DNA from: Liolophura sinensis
Lineage: Eukaryota > Mollusca > Polyplacophora > Chitonida > Chitonidae
Assembly: GCF_032854445.1 (NCBI RefSeq)
Contig: NC_088307.1
Location: forward strand, 23,759,953 to 23,823,952
Length of the DNA: 64,000 nt
Direction: 5' to 3'
Within the stretch, counting starts at the first letter, position 1. Every line of letters begins with the position of its first letter. This document shows, in pieces, positions 12,501 through 25,300 of the stretch. Under the pieces are notes generated by a model, which worked only from the letters and a program-made list of their open reading frames with translations, searched no databases and was not told the origin of the DNA. The position numbers and the translations under genes are program-made.

Positions 12501-15500
12501 GAGGTCCGGTCCTTATTGGTAAGGGGCTTAAGTAGCATGATTATATATATATATAGACTGACGTGGTCTAGACTGGACTCGGCTGGCTTCACAAGTATCC
12601 CAGAGTCTCTCTGAAACCCTAATGCAGATTGTCTGGCCAGCCAATACAGGATTTAATTTCAAAGTCGTATGATTTAGTCAGACGACATAATTACGTGTAA
12701 GTGGTTTGGAAACTTCTGTCATATGTGTGCATGTACTAAACTGGAACAGTTTGGCCCAGAAACTTCTGTCACATGTGAACATGTACTCAGCTGTAGATGG
12801 GACAGTTTGGCTCAGAAAATTCTGTCATATGTGAACATGTACTCAGCTGTAGATGGGACAGTTTGGCCCAGAAACTTCTGTCCTATGTGAACATGTACTC
12901 AGCTGTAGATGTGACAGTTTGGCCCAGAAACTTCTGTCACATGTGAACATGTACTCAGCTGTAGATGGGACAGTTTGGCCCAGAAACTTCTGTCACGTGT
13001 GAACATGTACTCAGCTGTAGATGGGACAGTTTGGCCCAGAAACTTCTGTCACATGTGTACATGTACTCAGCTGTAGATGGGACAGTTTGGCCCAGAAACT
13101 TCTGTCACATGTGAACATGTACTCAGCTGTAGGTGGGACAGTTTGGCCCAGAAACTTCTGTCACATGTGTACATGTACTCAGCTGTAGATGGGACAGTTT
13201 GGCCCAGAAACTTCTGTCACATGTGTACATGTACTCAGCTGTAGATGGGACAGTTTGGCCCAGAAACTTCTGTCACATGTGTACATGTACTCAGCTGTAG
13301 ATGGGACAGTTTGGCTCAGAAACTTCTGTCACATGTGTACCTGTACTCAGCTGTAGATGGGACAGTTTGGCCCAGAAACTTCTGTCACATGTGAACATGT
13401 ACTCAGCTGTATATGGGACAGTTTGGCCCAGAAACTTCTGTCACGTGTGTACATGTACTCAGCTGTAGATGGGACAGTTTGGCCCAGAAACTTCTGTCAC
13501 GTGTGTACATGTACTCAGCTGTAGATGGGACAGTTTAGCCCAGAAACTTCTGTCACGTGTGAACATGTACTCAGCTGTAGATGGGACAGTTTGGCCCAGA
13601 AACTTCTGTCACGTGTGAACATGTACTCAGCTGTAGATGGGACAGTTTGGCCCAGAAACTTCTGTCACGTGTGTACATGTACTCAGCTGTAGATGGGACA
13701 GTTTGGCCCAGAAACTTCTGTCACATGTGTACATGTACTCAGCTGTAGATGGGACAGTTTAGCCCAGAAACTTCTGTCACGTGTGAACATGTACTCAGCT
13801 GTAGATGGGACAGTTTGGCCCAGAAACTTCTGTCACATGTGAACATGTACTCAGCTGTAGATGGGACAGTTTGGCCCAGAAACTTCTGTCACGTGTGTAC
13901 ATGTACTCAGCTGTAGATGGGACAGTTTGGCCCAGAAACTTCTGTCATATGCGAACATGTACTTGTATTTGATAACTGTAGATGGGACGAGACACATTTG
14001 GCGGGTTGAGATGTACGGCTCATCCACTAATCACTGTAACAGACATACTTCGTGAGTTTAGATGTTAAAATATTTCTTAATATTTTTTAATATATTTAAT
14101 ATTTATTGGTCTTAATACTGTACACATAAACTTAAGCAAAAGTTACAGGATAAGGCTTATCACATTTTGTTGCTGGACAGAACTTCTATCAGAACAAAAA
14201 ATAATAAAATGAACACAGAGTCTTCATGCCATATAACTACTCATCCTTTATTAAAACAAATTTCTTTATTTATCGTGGGAAGAACACAGCCTTTACAGGG
14301 TTAACCCCACATTCTAAAACTTCTAGATGCCTGATAGACAAAACTCGTGACATAAAGCTGTTGCCAAGCTGCGGATTCGAACTAGTGTCTAGTCTGAGCT
14401 CATCAACTGTGTCAGTGGATATGACGATGATATTGAAGGAAGGTCTCATTGATGATACCTGTACATTACTAGTCATGTACATGTGTATGACAGTGTGTGT
14501 AACTATGCCCTTTTATCTGACATTTGTGGCTTTCTCTGGGGCATCACATTTCTCCAGTTCTCCCAAAGGTTGTATTCATAAGACTTCACTTCAGGGACCT
14601 TTAATTGTTAATTTGCCATTTCAAAAATCCTTCAAGCCCCGGTCTGGCAAACTGAATGCATGTATGCTCTTCAACTACAACACATAATTTAGAGCAGAGA
14701 TGATGACTGACATTAATTTTCATAGTCTAGTATTTTCTTAAAGGAATTTGACTTGTCACCCTATAGATAGGATCTTTCTCATTTGACCTGAATAACCCGA
14801 TGAAGCTTGAACGGGGCTGTGTGTTTTTGTAATTAAGGCCCATGATGTTGTGTTCTGTGTTGTATCTGGATCAGCTCAGTGGGTGTCAATGACTGCCTGG
14901 TAGGAACTGTTTTTCTCTGATCTGACATTTGTAGACTTGGTGGATTAACCCAGATAACTGCCCAGATGAACTCCAATCCTGCCATTATGGCCTGCACAAC
15001 CTTATACAGGCACTCTCTTCCCTTTCCTGTCATTGGCTAGGTATGACTTGATCCCGGCTCTGAACGCCAGTTTATTTCTATGTACAGATAACTATGCTTT
15101 TTTGAAGGCTTTAATAGAAGGTTTGTTGGATTCAGACTTGAGTAAGTTCAAAAAAAGTATTCTGTTCATTATGTTAAAAGTCTGATGCACTTTTAAAAAA
15201 AAATGCCTTTTAGTTCAGGAATATAAGACCTTTTTTTTAGCTAGTGTTCTGGAATGTTGCTAATGCCATGTTAATTCAAATGAAGTGCTATAATATAAGT
15301 AACATAATATAAGTTATAATATAAGTGGTTAACATGCCAATGGGGCGCAGTGACCCAGGAGCCTGTGGCCAAATAATGCAGTCATTGTGAGTTCAAGTCC
15401 AGCTCATGCGGTCTTCCTCTCCGACCATTCATGGGAAGGTCAGCCAGCAACCTGTGGATGGTCGGGGGGGGGGGGGTTTCCCTACCATAATGCTAACCAC

Positions 15501-16335
15501 CATCGTATAAGTGAAATATTTTTCATTGTGGCGTAAAACACCAATCAAATAAATAAATAAGTTTAAGTGATATACATGCATGTGCTCTTGAAATATTTAT
15601 TTATTTATTTATTTGATTGGTGTTTTATGCTGTACTCAAGAATATTTCACTTATACGACAGCGGCCAGCATTATGGTGGGAGGAAACTGGGCAGAGCCCG
15701 GGGAAACCCACGACCATCTGCAGGTTGCTGTCAGACCTTCCCACGTACGTTCAGAGAGGAAGCCCGCACTCTTGAAATAAGAAGGGCCAATCTTCCGTAG
15801 AGGGGAAAAAACTGTGGAAAGACCTAAAGTTTGCAGAAGATGTTGTCTTGAAATACAGTAGTGTACAGTAAATAATGAAACTGAGTGATTGATACATGAT
15901 ATTAATTTTATTCTCGTTTTCTAGTGTAAAGATGGTAAGAGGTATGGTTAATCTCAGTAGAAACAGTAATTTTTTCCTACAAGCTTCGCACAGAAGGTGT
16001 TAATTAATTGCTATTGCCTTTACTCGCTGTTTAAACAAAGTGTCCGTGTATTCTTTTAATATTGTGTGTTACATCTTTCCAGGGCTGCTTGCAATCAAAT
16101 AAATGAAAAAAAAAATGATATTAAATAACTTTTATAGAGCAAGGGAAGACTTCAAGAGTAGTCAATCAATCATGTTTCACATTTGCATACTTTTCAAAAT
16201 TTGCATGATCATAAAATTCATATGTTTGTGCAAAAATGACAGCTTGAAATGTTTAAATGCATATGCATATACACCAGTTTGAAATTGCAACGTTTAAATC
16301 CATATTATTGCATTATTATATTGTAAATGTCTACG

Positions 16336-16379
<44 letters not shown>

Positions 16380-19300
16380 TTCCATAACCATCACAAGCAT
16401 TTGTCCTTCTACCGCTGGTCTTTATGTCATAGATTCACCTTTTAGATAATAACATTGGTATTTGGGAATGACTTTACCAAAATAGTGCTAAAAAAATAGA
16501 TCAACCTGAACAGGTCTTAACATATGTCTTTCCTATCTGACCTCAAGGACTCATTAAGCCTGAAGCAAGATCTCGTTCTGTCCTACAAATGAATGTCCTT
16601 GTACTAGTGTGCAGTGTATAGGGTATCCGTATCTCCAGTTTGATCGGCTTTCTCGTATTTGATACTTTGACACTTTAGAATTAATCCGAATCTCTGCAGT
16701 AGGGCACTCCAATCCAATCCCGGCCCAAGGCCAGAGTTAGCTGCATGGATCCATGTATCCATGTGTGCACCCCACATGCCAGTGGTCTTCCCAATTTGTC
16801 CGTGCCATATCTGCTCTAATTCAATATGGAAGTAATAGCGGCATGGCTTATTGTCAGCAGCTGTGAGTGTTCGCGCAGCGAAGGCTGGCAAACACACATT
16901 CCACCCTTGGACCTCGGTGAAGTGATCTCAGTACGGAGACACATCACTTGTAGGGTGTCTCTTCAGGTGGCCTTAAGATGGCCTCTAACTGTCGATGAAC
17001 CGGGAGATTGACAGTCCTATTCAAACCTAGGCACACACTTAATGCCAACTGTTACCAGGCAAGGTCCCTAAATAAACTCAGTAGAGCCGTATAGAAGGAA
17101 TCTGTTAAGATGTGTATACATGATGTATGCACATTACAGTTTACAGCATTGCATGTTTTACAGTGCTCTTCATTTTTGTAACAGTCACATTTCCACATGA
17201 ACGTGCATGTTATTTGCAAAAAGCACCTCCATATTTTTTTTATTTATTTGATTTGTGTTTTACGCCGTACTCAAGACTGTTTCACTTATACAACGGCAGC
17301 CAGCGTTATGGTGAGAGGAAACTGGGTATAGCCCAAGCGAAACCCACAACCTTCAACAGGTTGCTGCAGACCTTCCCGTCTACGACCAGAGAGGAAGCCA
17401 GCATGAGCTGGACATGAACTCACAGTGAGAGGCTTATGGTCATTGCGCCTCACTGGCACGCTGATCACAGAGGCCCCCACAGCTCAATAAGTTGTGCTCT
17501 AATCTAGCCGTCCGCCTCCGTGATTGCCCATTGGTCAGATTTTTGTGCATGCTATAACTTTTAATATAACATGGGCTCTTCACTTAACGAGGGTCTTGGG
17601 TGCAAGGTGTCACAGACTTTTTGTGAGATGTTGCAGCTGTTGTGAATTTGGGTTTGTTTGTTTATTTGTTTGAAAAGATCCTTATTACACTAGTTCACAG
17701 TTTAGCTTTTTCAAGTGACACATTTTCTTTGTGAAGTTTGATTAATTTCTTATCAGAAAAACCTAATTGTTGGCATTAATAGGACAGGCCTTTATGTGCT
17801 TCTTTGTGCATTTTGCATACCAAACTTTAGGTGAAATACAGTAATGCTGGCTCTGTCTATTAAAATGTTAACTCCCACGACCGCCTGTATGAGCCTCAGA
17901 TGAGTGCCTTACCAGTGACCCCACAGGCCAGGCTTGACTTTTACTGGTGTTTCGGTACAGATTTGCCAGGTACATGTGCTTGTGGAATGGCGTGGTTAAT
18001 TCGATTTCTGCAAACTGTAAGACTGACTGACCTCATAGAATTGCAAAATTCTTGTGATCAGTCTTAAATATCTACACATTTTACTCCCCACTGCTCTCAA
18101 CCAATGGCTAGCCTAGAATATTGCATATATAAATAAGTTATTATAACAGTATCAGATAAAAGTTTTGGATCTTCATTATAAAACTATAACTTTGAATCCA
18201 TTATTTCAGCTTGCTATATAAGGTGCATGTACATGTCTTCATATTTTATTACGGACCCCGAAATATGCTCTTGCTAATAATGAAGTTCCCTTTCTTTGAA
18301 TTTATTGGTATGAAAATAGTGTTGTCAGTAAAAATCCCCCGTAAAAAAAAAAAAAACGGTTATGGATCGCAGCACCATGAATGAATTAGGAATCTTGGAA
18401 ATAATTGTCGGAAAAAGCGGGTCTTTCCGAAATATAGGTCACTCTGCCAAAGTGGTGACGCAGATTTATGAATGGGGAATGATCTGGAAATAAATTACGT
18501 GTGGTAAAAATAACCAATGAAAGGGAGAAACTGATGATAGCTATATTTAATTCTTTCCTTTTTGTTGCTGCATGCTATTGAAGCTTGGGATGAAATAAGG
18601 AAGAAGTCGGCCATGAGGACACTTTTATGGGGTGGTGATTTCACCCATTTACCCCAAGGGGTGAATGTTTCTGACAGGTAGCATAGTGACAACTGTATTG
18701 TATCCATTTTAACTACGGTGTGATCTGGTACTGCAGGGACAGAAGAAGTAACATGTCATTTAGGGGTGCCTAAAGTGGCGTGTGAAGCCTCGCATGTATA
18801 GGACTAGATCTGTTGCCGACAAAATATGGAGCTCAGCAAATTCCAAGAAAACTGTTCATTCATCTTGTTTTTTGTATGCACTGTATACAAACAAAGGGTA
18901 ATATGCTCAAGTAGCAATTAATGCGGTGCAAGATTCTACTCAGTCTTTTCTACAGGCTGGGTGATGTAGTAGTGTTTCAGTTAAGCAGTGGACCCGGGTT
19001 TCAAGCTTAAGTCGAGTCATACATGTTATACCTAAGTCTTTAAAATCATTAACTTTGGTATAACCTTGAATAGTGCTCAGAATAAGAACAAGAGAATTAT
19101 TCAGAGTATGTTACAGTGTGCGTGGCTGTACAAGTCCGTTTTGGTGTCAGTATAGTATGACTGTGTGAGGCATCATGTTCTGTAGTATCTTTGACATTTG
19201 TGTTCCAGTGAGGCAGCACTAATATATGTATATATGTATAATATATGTATATATATGTATATATATATATATATATGGGTCCACCTTGGTACAAGGGGAC

Positions 19301-22300
19301 ATCATCGTAATATGATTGAAATATTGTTGAAAGCCATGTTAACGTCAAAACAAACATCAAACTAAACATTCTCTTCCTTCATGCATTGGTGTATAATACA
19401 TTTTAAATAAGCTGAATAATCCCTAATGGCAATATACCACAAGATCAACTCAAACTTGTAACAGTTGATATAAGATTCTGTCACCCCTGTAATCATTAGT
19501 ACTATGCTTAAATGTTTATAACGGCTGCTCTGACCTTGATCAGGGTAATGCACCTAATGTCACTTAAGCTCACCAGCAGCATACTTGTAACAAGCTTCTG
19601 TGATCTCTCTGACAGTCACACAGCCCCCAGAGTTCTCTGCGTGCGTGCTCTTGACGATCAGCTAGCAGGTGCATTCGGTACATTCCTGAATCATTCAACA
19701 GAGACCCCTTAAAAAAGAAAACAAAAAGCTATAGGTTCTGTCTGTCAGGCTCCATCTGCAGGTACACGTGTACGTGTAGGCAACCTTTTTATAGCTACAT
19801 CAGCATATAGTCAAGGTGGGTGGTTTTCCCTGGGCACTCTGGTCTTTTCCACTCATAACACTGACCGCCATCTTTAGCATTAAACATCGAAGGATGATAT
19901 AGGAATATGTGTTTTCACATCAAGATTTAAATGATCTTAAATTTATGTAGAGTATTAAAACAAATAAAACCCCTGAAACAAATACATACGACTGGAACAA
20001 CGATGCTGAGAATTAAAGCCCATTAGCTTTTACCAGTGAGGCCTGTACATATGTGGTGCAAATATATGCCATTGTTATAAAGTCAACATTTTTCACATTC
20101 TGATACGTGTTGAACAAGTGTGAATTAAGCATCATCAGAATCCTTGGTTTTATTTTGTTTTTTGTGTTTTTTTCTGTGTCACGCAGATCATGCCTTGTTT
20201 CATGTGGAACCTGTCTGGCTCTCTGCTGGATGTAGAAAACAACCAAGTAGTGGATCCATTAAGGATCACCATTACTGTGTTATAGGTATTTATCTCTTAC
20301 CTGACAAAGACTGAACTGTCAGAACCGCGGTGTATGCTGATCAGGTTGCCATGGAAACTGCAGAGTTTTCCAGGAATCCCTAAGAACATGTCACACATGT
20401 GTATCAACTGTTTCAAATTTCAGATTTGCACAAAGACTTTATTCTGTCTATCTCCACTTGTGCGGTCATGGTACCTGTGTCATATTCCAATTTTGCCCAA
20501 AGACTTTATGGTGCCAGTCGTAGCAGTATATAGTACAGGTACACTGCATAGCATTTTATCCTGTTGAATGAATGAAATCTTTATTTAAAGAGTATACTTC
20601 TGTCAGATTTAACAATTTGCTCTTCCCAGAGGCCGTGTATAACAGTACATGAACATCGAACAAGTGCTAACAGTACAAACCATTTCGTTTTTGAAAACAG
20701 TCAATAATACATCACTACATCTTCCAGCGTATATAAATTTACTGGTTAAAATAATTTTTCAAATAACGTGACTTAAAAGCAGAAAGTTTATTGGTATAGT
20801 ATAGGTACCTGTTTCGAATTTTATTTTTGGGTACAATTAAAGACTTAGTATTCTATCTATCCAATTAGAATACATGTTGTACAGGTGTCATATAAACAAA
20901 GTAACTCCAAAGAAATTCACTTTGACAATGAATTTAATTAAAATCGAAATATTGAGAGTGTCAAATGGGAGATTTCTTCTGAGGTACTTGGTTTAATTAT
21001 TTATTATGTTTAGCTGTTTAGTGGACCAACTAGAAAGTGCAGGTACCAGTTGTAAATTCCAGTTTTGGATAAAGACTTTATCCTGTCAATCATGTTAGTA
21101 TAAAATGTACTTAGAAAAGTTTTTCTCAGGTATATGTCTGCGTTTTATGAAATTGCAGTAAGAACTTGTAATTTCTTTGCAGGCCTATATATAAAACACT
21201 TGTAAAACTGCATGAGCTGGCATTGAAAGAGCTGCAATGGAAAGTAAGACATATGATGAAATTCTTTCAAAATCTGCCATTTTTTGTTAGGTGTGTAATC
21301 ATACCCTTGCTTAAGAGGATGGCTGTATGGCTACTATAGTTTGTAACATCGTAACATACGCGTCAGCCAGCGTTAATGAACTGCCCATTAAGCAGCTGCC
21401 ATGGCAACTATCTGCACAATGCTGCACCAAAAAAAAAAAAGGCCATCTCACAAATGACAGAAGAAATTTGATAAATTATGGCCAGCTATTTAAACGGTAG
21501 TGGGTGAGCTCTGATTAACTTCAATATAATCCATCTTCTGTGAAAGGAGGTAGGAAATCTGGCCTCCTTTTACCTCCCCACTCCATTCATAGGTGCTCAC
21601 CTCAAGGATAATTGCCAACTTGCATTGTCACAGCTTAAATTAGATACGTACATGCAAGTGCTACTCTCTGACTGCAGAATCTGCAGCTTAACAATGCCTA
21701 GCCTGACACTTTGGTTTAAGGGTGGTTTATGTATACTGAAACACGGGAACTGCTGGCCACCCTTACCCTGAGAGCTACGTGGACCCAATTCCGGTATAAT
21801 GCTTACAAAGAGCTACCCCTTCGTTCAGTTACGATGCATGCGCATTAGATTCGTCCTGAATACACACAGTACGACAATTTTGAAAGCTAAAATATTTATG
21901 CACATTTTGCCACAATCGTTACTTGACTTTACATCGCCATTCGCCTGTAAATCTTAGCCACATTTAAAAATAGGTTCTAATTTAGCAGGTCGATGCGCAA
22001 TACCGTGTTTTTAAAATCTGGGTCAGCTAGTTGCGCAGGCGCAGCAGCAGTTGACCTTTCCTTGAAATTTAGAATGGAACAGTTGCCGTCATTCGTCATT
22101 CGTCATTCTGCTCCACAGCCTTCAGACAACTGCAAATTCGCGCCTCTGCAGTAACATGACTTTCTACTTGTCAGAACTGACAGCCAACTGATCAAAACAC
22201 AAGAGACGTGGTGAAAGGTCAACCACGCATGCACGTCGTCCAACAACCCGATTTATTAGGTCACGATGTCGACACGGCACGTGAGCATAAGTCACAGCTG

Positions 22301-25300
22301 TGAATTGTCTTGGACTTACCAGCCTTAAAGGCTACAGATTTTGTGGCGAAAATTGGCACAGAAACAGAGAATGTCTTGGTGAACCTAATTTATTGGAGTT
22401 TTGGCCGGTAAATGCATGTATTGGTTCATTTTGCACAGATTTTTGGGGCGTGGAGTTCCTATGTGCTAAGCTGTTTTTAAATACCATTATTTTAACCTGG
22501 ATGACTCCTCGGCTGTGATCTACGCCTAACCCCACATTAAAAGATCACAGCTAAGATCCTTGGCTAAACTATGCCATATTGTACGTGTAGATGAAGGGTA
22601 AATGGACGGAACTTTCGTCCCTGATCTTCCGAACAATTTTCCCTAAGTTCACTTAATTTACACCACACTAACACTGTGGTGAAGAAGAACCCTATCTGTT
22701 TTAAGCTACCTTAACCTCTTGACATTAAAGGTCTATAAAAGTAAATTTTATAAAAACATAGTGTCAACATGATATTTCTTGAAATTTGTAACCAAAGTTT
22801 ACTAAACACTTATACAGTAACGCGTAAACTGAGACTTGTAGATGAAATGCAGTGATGACTAATTGTTTGTCCGTCTGGCCATCCGTCTGGTCGTTTCCAG
22901 ACTCCATGTCTTAAACTGTTGAACGTAACAGGTTATCTCTTGAAATTTGTAAAATTTATGCTAAACACACATAACATGTAAATCAAGATGAACCCTATGT
23001 AATGTTGTTCCATGACCAGTTGTTAGTTCGTCTCTTCATCCGCCTGATTATTTCCTTCTAAATCTCCTTCTATCTCTTCAAGTGTTGAAAGTTATGGGGA
23101 AGAACCCTATTGACTTTCAGCATTCTATTTCTTCACATCCTTTTGTCAATTTCTTTGTGAGCATTTTAATTTAAGGCTGAGGGGTTTTGAGTACATTGCA
23201 TGGTATTTTTGAGGCTGAGGGGTTTTGAGTACATTGCATGGTATTTTTGAGGCTGTGGGGTTTTGAATACATTGCATGGTATTTTAAGGCTGAGAGGTTT
23301 TGAGTACATTGCATGGTATTTTTGAGGCTGAGGGGTTTTGAGTACATTGCATGGTATTTTAAGGCTGAGGGGTTTTGAGTACATTGCATGGTATTTTAAG
23401 GCTGAGAGGTTTTGAGTACATTGCATGGTATTTTTGAGGCTGAGGGGTTTTGAGTACATTGCATGGTATTGTTCAGTGTAGAAAACCATCTTAATCCCTG
23501 GATGAGTTTTATTTATTAAGTGTGAGATATAGAAGTATACGCTTCAATTAGCCTGTTTTAAATACGCCTGTAACAGAAAAATGTATACGCTGTGAACAAG
23601 GTTTACCAGATCAACTCAATTGTTCTGTGTTATGAACATGTGTATCATGAGGTTCCAACTTCTGGAGGGGATAGGAAGGGGTCAGTAATGGTCTGTCCCC
23701 CACTTACCTACCTCTTCCCTTGGTTGGGACAGTTAGGGTGGCAAAATTCACACTTGATTTTATTATTATTTCACTGTTTAAGTACTTTGTGTTGATTTAA
23801 TTTGCCACTGTATATCTATGTATATATTGTTTTCAAAATCTTGTTGCAAGTGGTTTACACAATCCAGATTACCAGGTTTTCCAACCCATCTGTAATGTAA
23901 CATATTGTTTAAAATTGTTTGTGTCTGACGGCCTCAGGGTAGATCAACCCAATGTTGACTGAGTATATGCATTGTATTTTACCCTATTGAAATAAAGCCA
24001 TTATTATTAAAGAAACAGGGGACTTGATCTGGCCTTTCAATGATTGAAACTGGAACAATGTGATAGGCCAATGTAAGTCAGCTAGCTGTCATATACACAG
24101 TGGACTGTTATTCCATAAAATGAATGTATTTAGTGTGAGATTTTTATTCGAGACAGAAGTGTCAGAACACATTTGCATCATTGTTCCTGTGGGTTGGGTT
24201 GTAAAATAGGAGAAGCTTTTGCAACATTGTTTTCCTGGATTGAGCCATAAGATAAAAAATGCACATTGTAAACATTGTTTTCTCAGATTGTGGTGTAAAA
24301 TATCAAGAAAGGTATATATGCAATATTGTTTCCCCAGATTCTGGTCTTAAAGTAAGAACTGTTCATTTGCAACGTTGTCTCTTCTTTTCACAGGACTGTG
24401 TCGCAACATTAAAATAAAAATTATGCAATTTGCAGTTCTCATTTAGGTACTTAATGAAGTGGGATTAACTGACCATTGGGGTTTTATTTGTTTCCCCCAG
24501 ACTGTTGAAGACCTGGAAGAACGAGTCAAGAAGGCTGGTATAGACATTGTGGTACGCCAAAGTTTCCTCACTGATCCCACCAACGCCGTGAAAAACCTCA
24601 AGGTACAGTAGCAATATTTATTTAATAGTATTTGATTAGTGTTCCACGTCGCTGTCAATGATATTTCACTTTGACAACGGGAGCCAGGATTATGGTGGGA
24701 GGAAACTGGGCAGAAATCCAAGAACATCTGCAGGTTGCTGCAAGACGTTCCCATGTGTATAAGCAGAGGAAGCCAGCATAGACTTGGATTCAAAGCAGTA
24801 ATGCCTCTCACCATAATGCTGGCCGCCGTCGTATAAGTGAAATATTCTTGAGTACGGCGTAAAACACCAATCAAATAAATAAATAAATCAAAGCAGTAAT
24901 GATATTCTCCTTAGATTCTTTAAGGATAAATATTATATTTAGTCAATATATATACTAGTTGTATGTATATCAAAGCTCTAAGCTTTCATATGGTCGACCA
25001 ATGGCAAGGTTCTGAAGTTTTTAGCAAATTATAATATCTTTCTAAAACTTTGTGTAACTAGTTTTGCTCTACTTAGGTATCAAATTTTACAAGGATGTTT
25101 AATGGTTTCGAATATGGCCACCAGATTATTAAAGTAACCAGGAAGAACAAATTTCAAAACCTTAAACGATAATATTGGTGAGAATTTTACTGTCAAATTT
25201 CAGATGGCTGTGATTTGCAGTTTTATAGAAAAATATCAACAGGCAGATGGTCCAAGAAGAGTAATTTTAATATTCCAAGCAAGAGCAGTAGGCTTCCAGC

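Larger units (their letters stand above)
5811..24500 (+). other. GABBR1 intron, 18.7 kb
   Basis: Bounded by gtgagt and tttcccccag. It contains SINEs (6161-6311, 6663-6916, 7665-7931, 10978-11262, 15326-15561, 15596-15768, 17241-17478), fragments of a second SINE family (9835-9905, 18955-19222), a foldback element (9361-9476), a family B copy (12038-12265), the 56-bp array (12711-13970), a family A copy (17700-17850), TA microsatellites, a CpG-bearing segment (21830-22290) and an 8-copy minisatellite (23175-23470). I see no gene in the rest (7950-9360, 9520-10970, 14000-15320, 19300-21830). Confidence 0.8.

Noticed and set aside
12711-13970. CRISPR-like array
   Set aside because: Units are directly adjacent with no unique spacers, and the host is an animal.
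14226-14687. 153-codon open frame after the 56-bp array
   Set aside because: No recognisable domain, mixed hydrophobic and low-complexity content, no splice or promoter context; probably chance.
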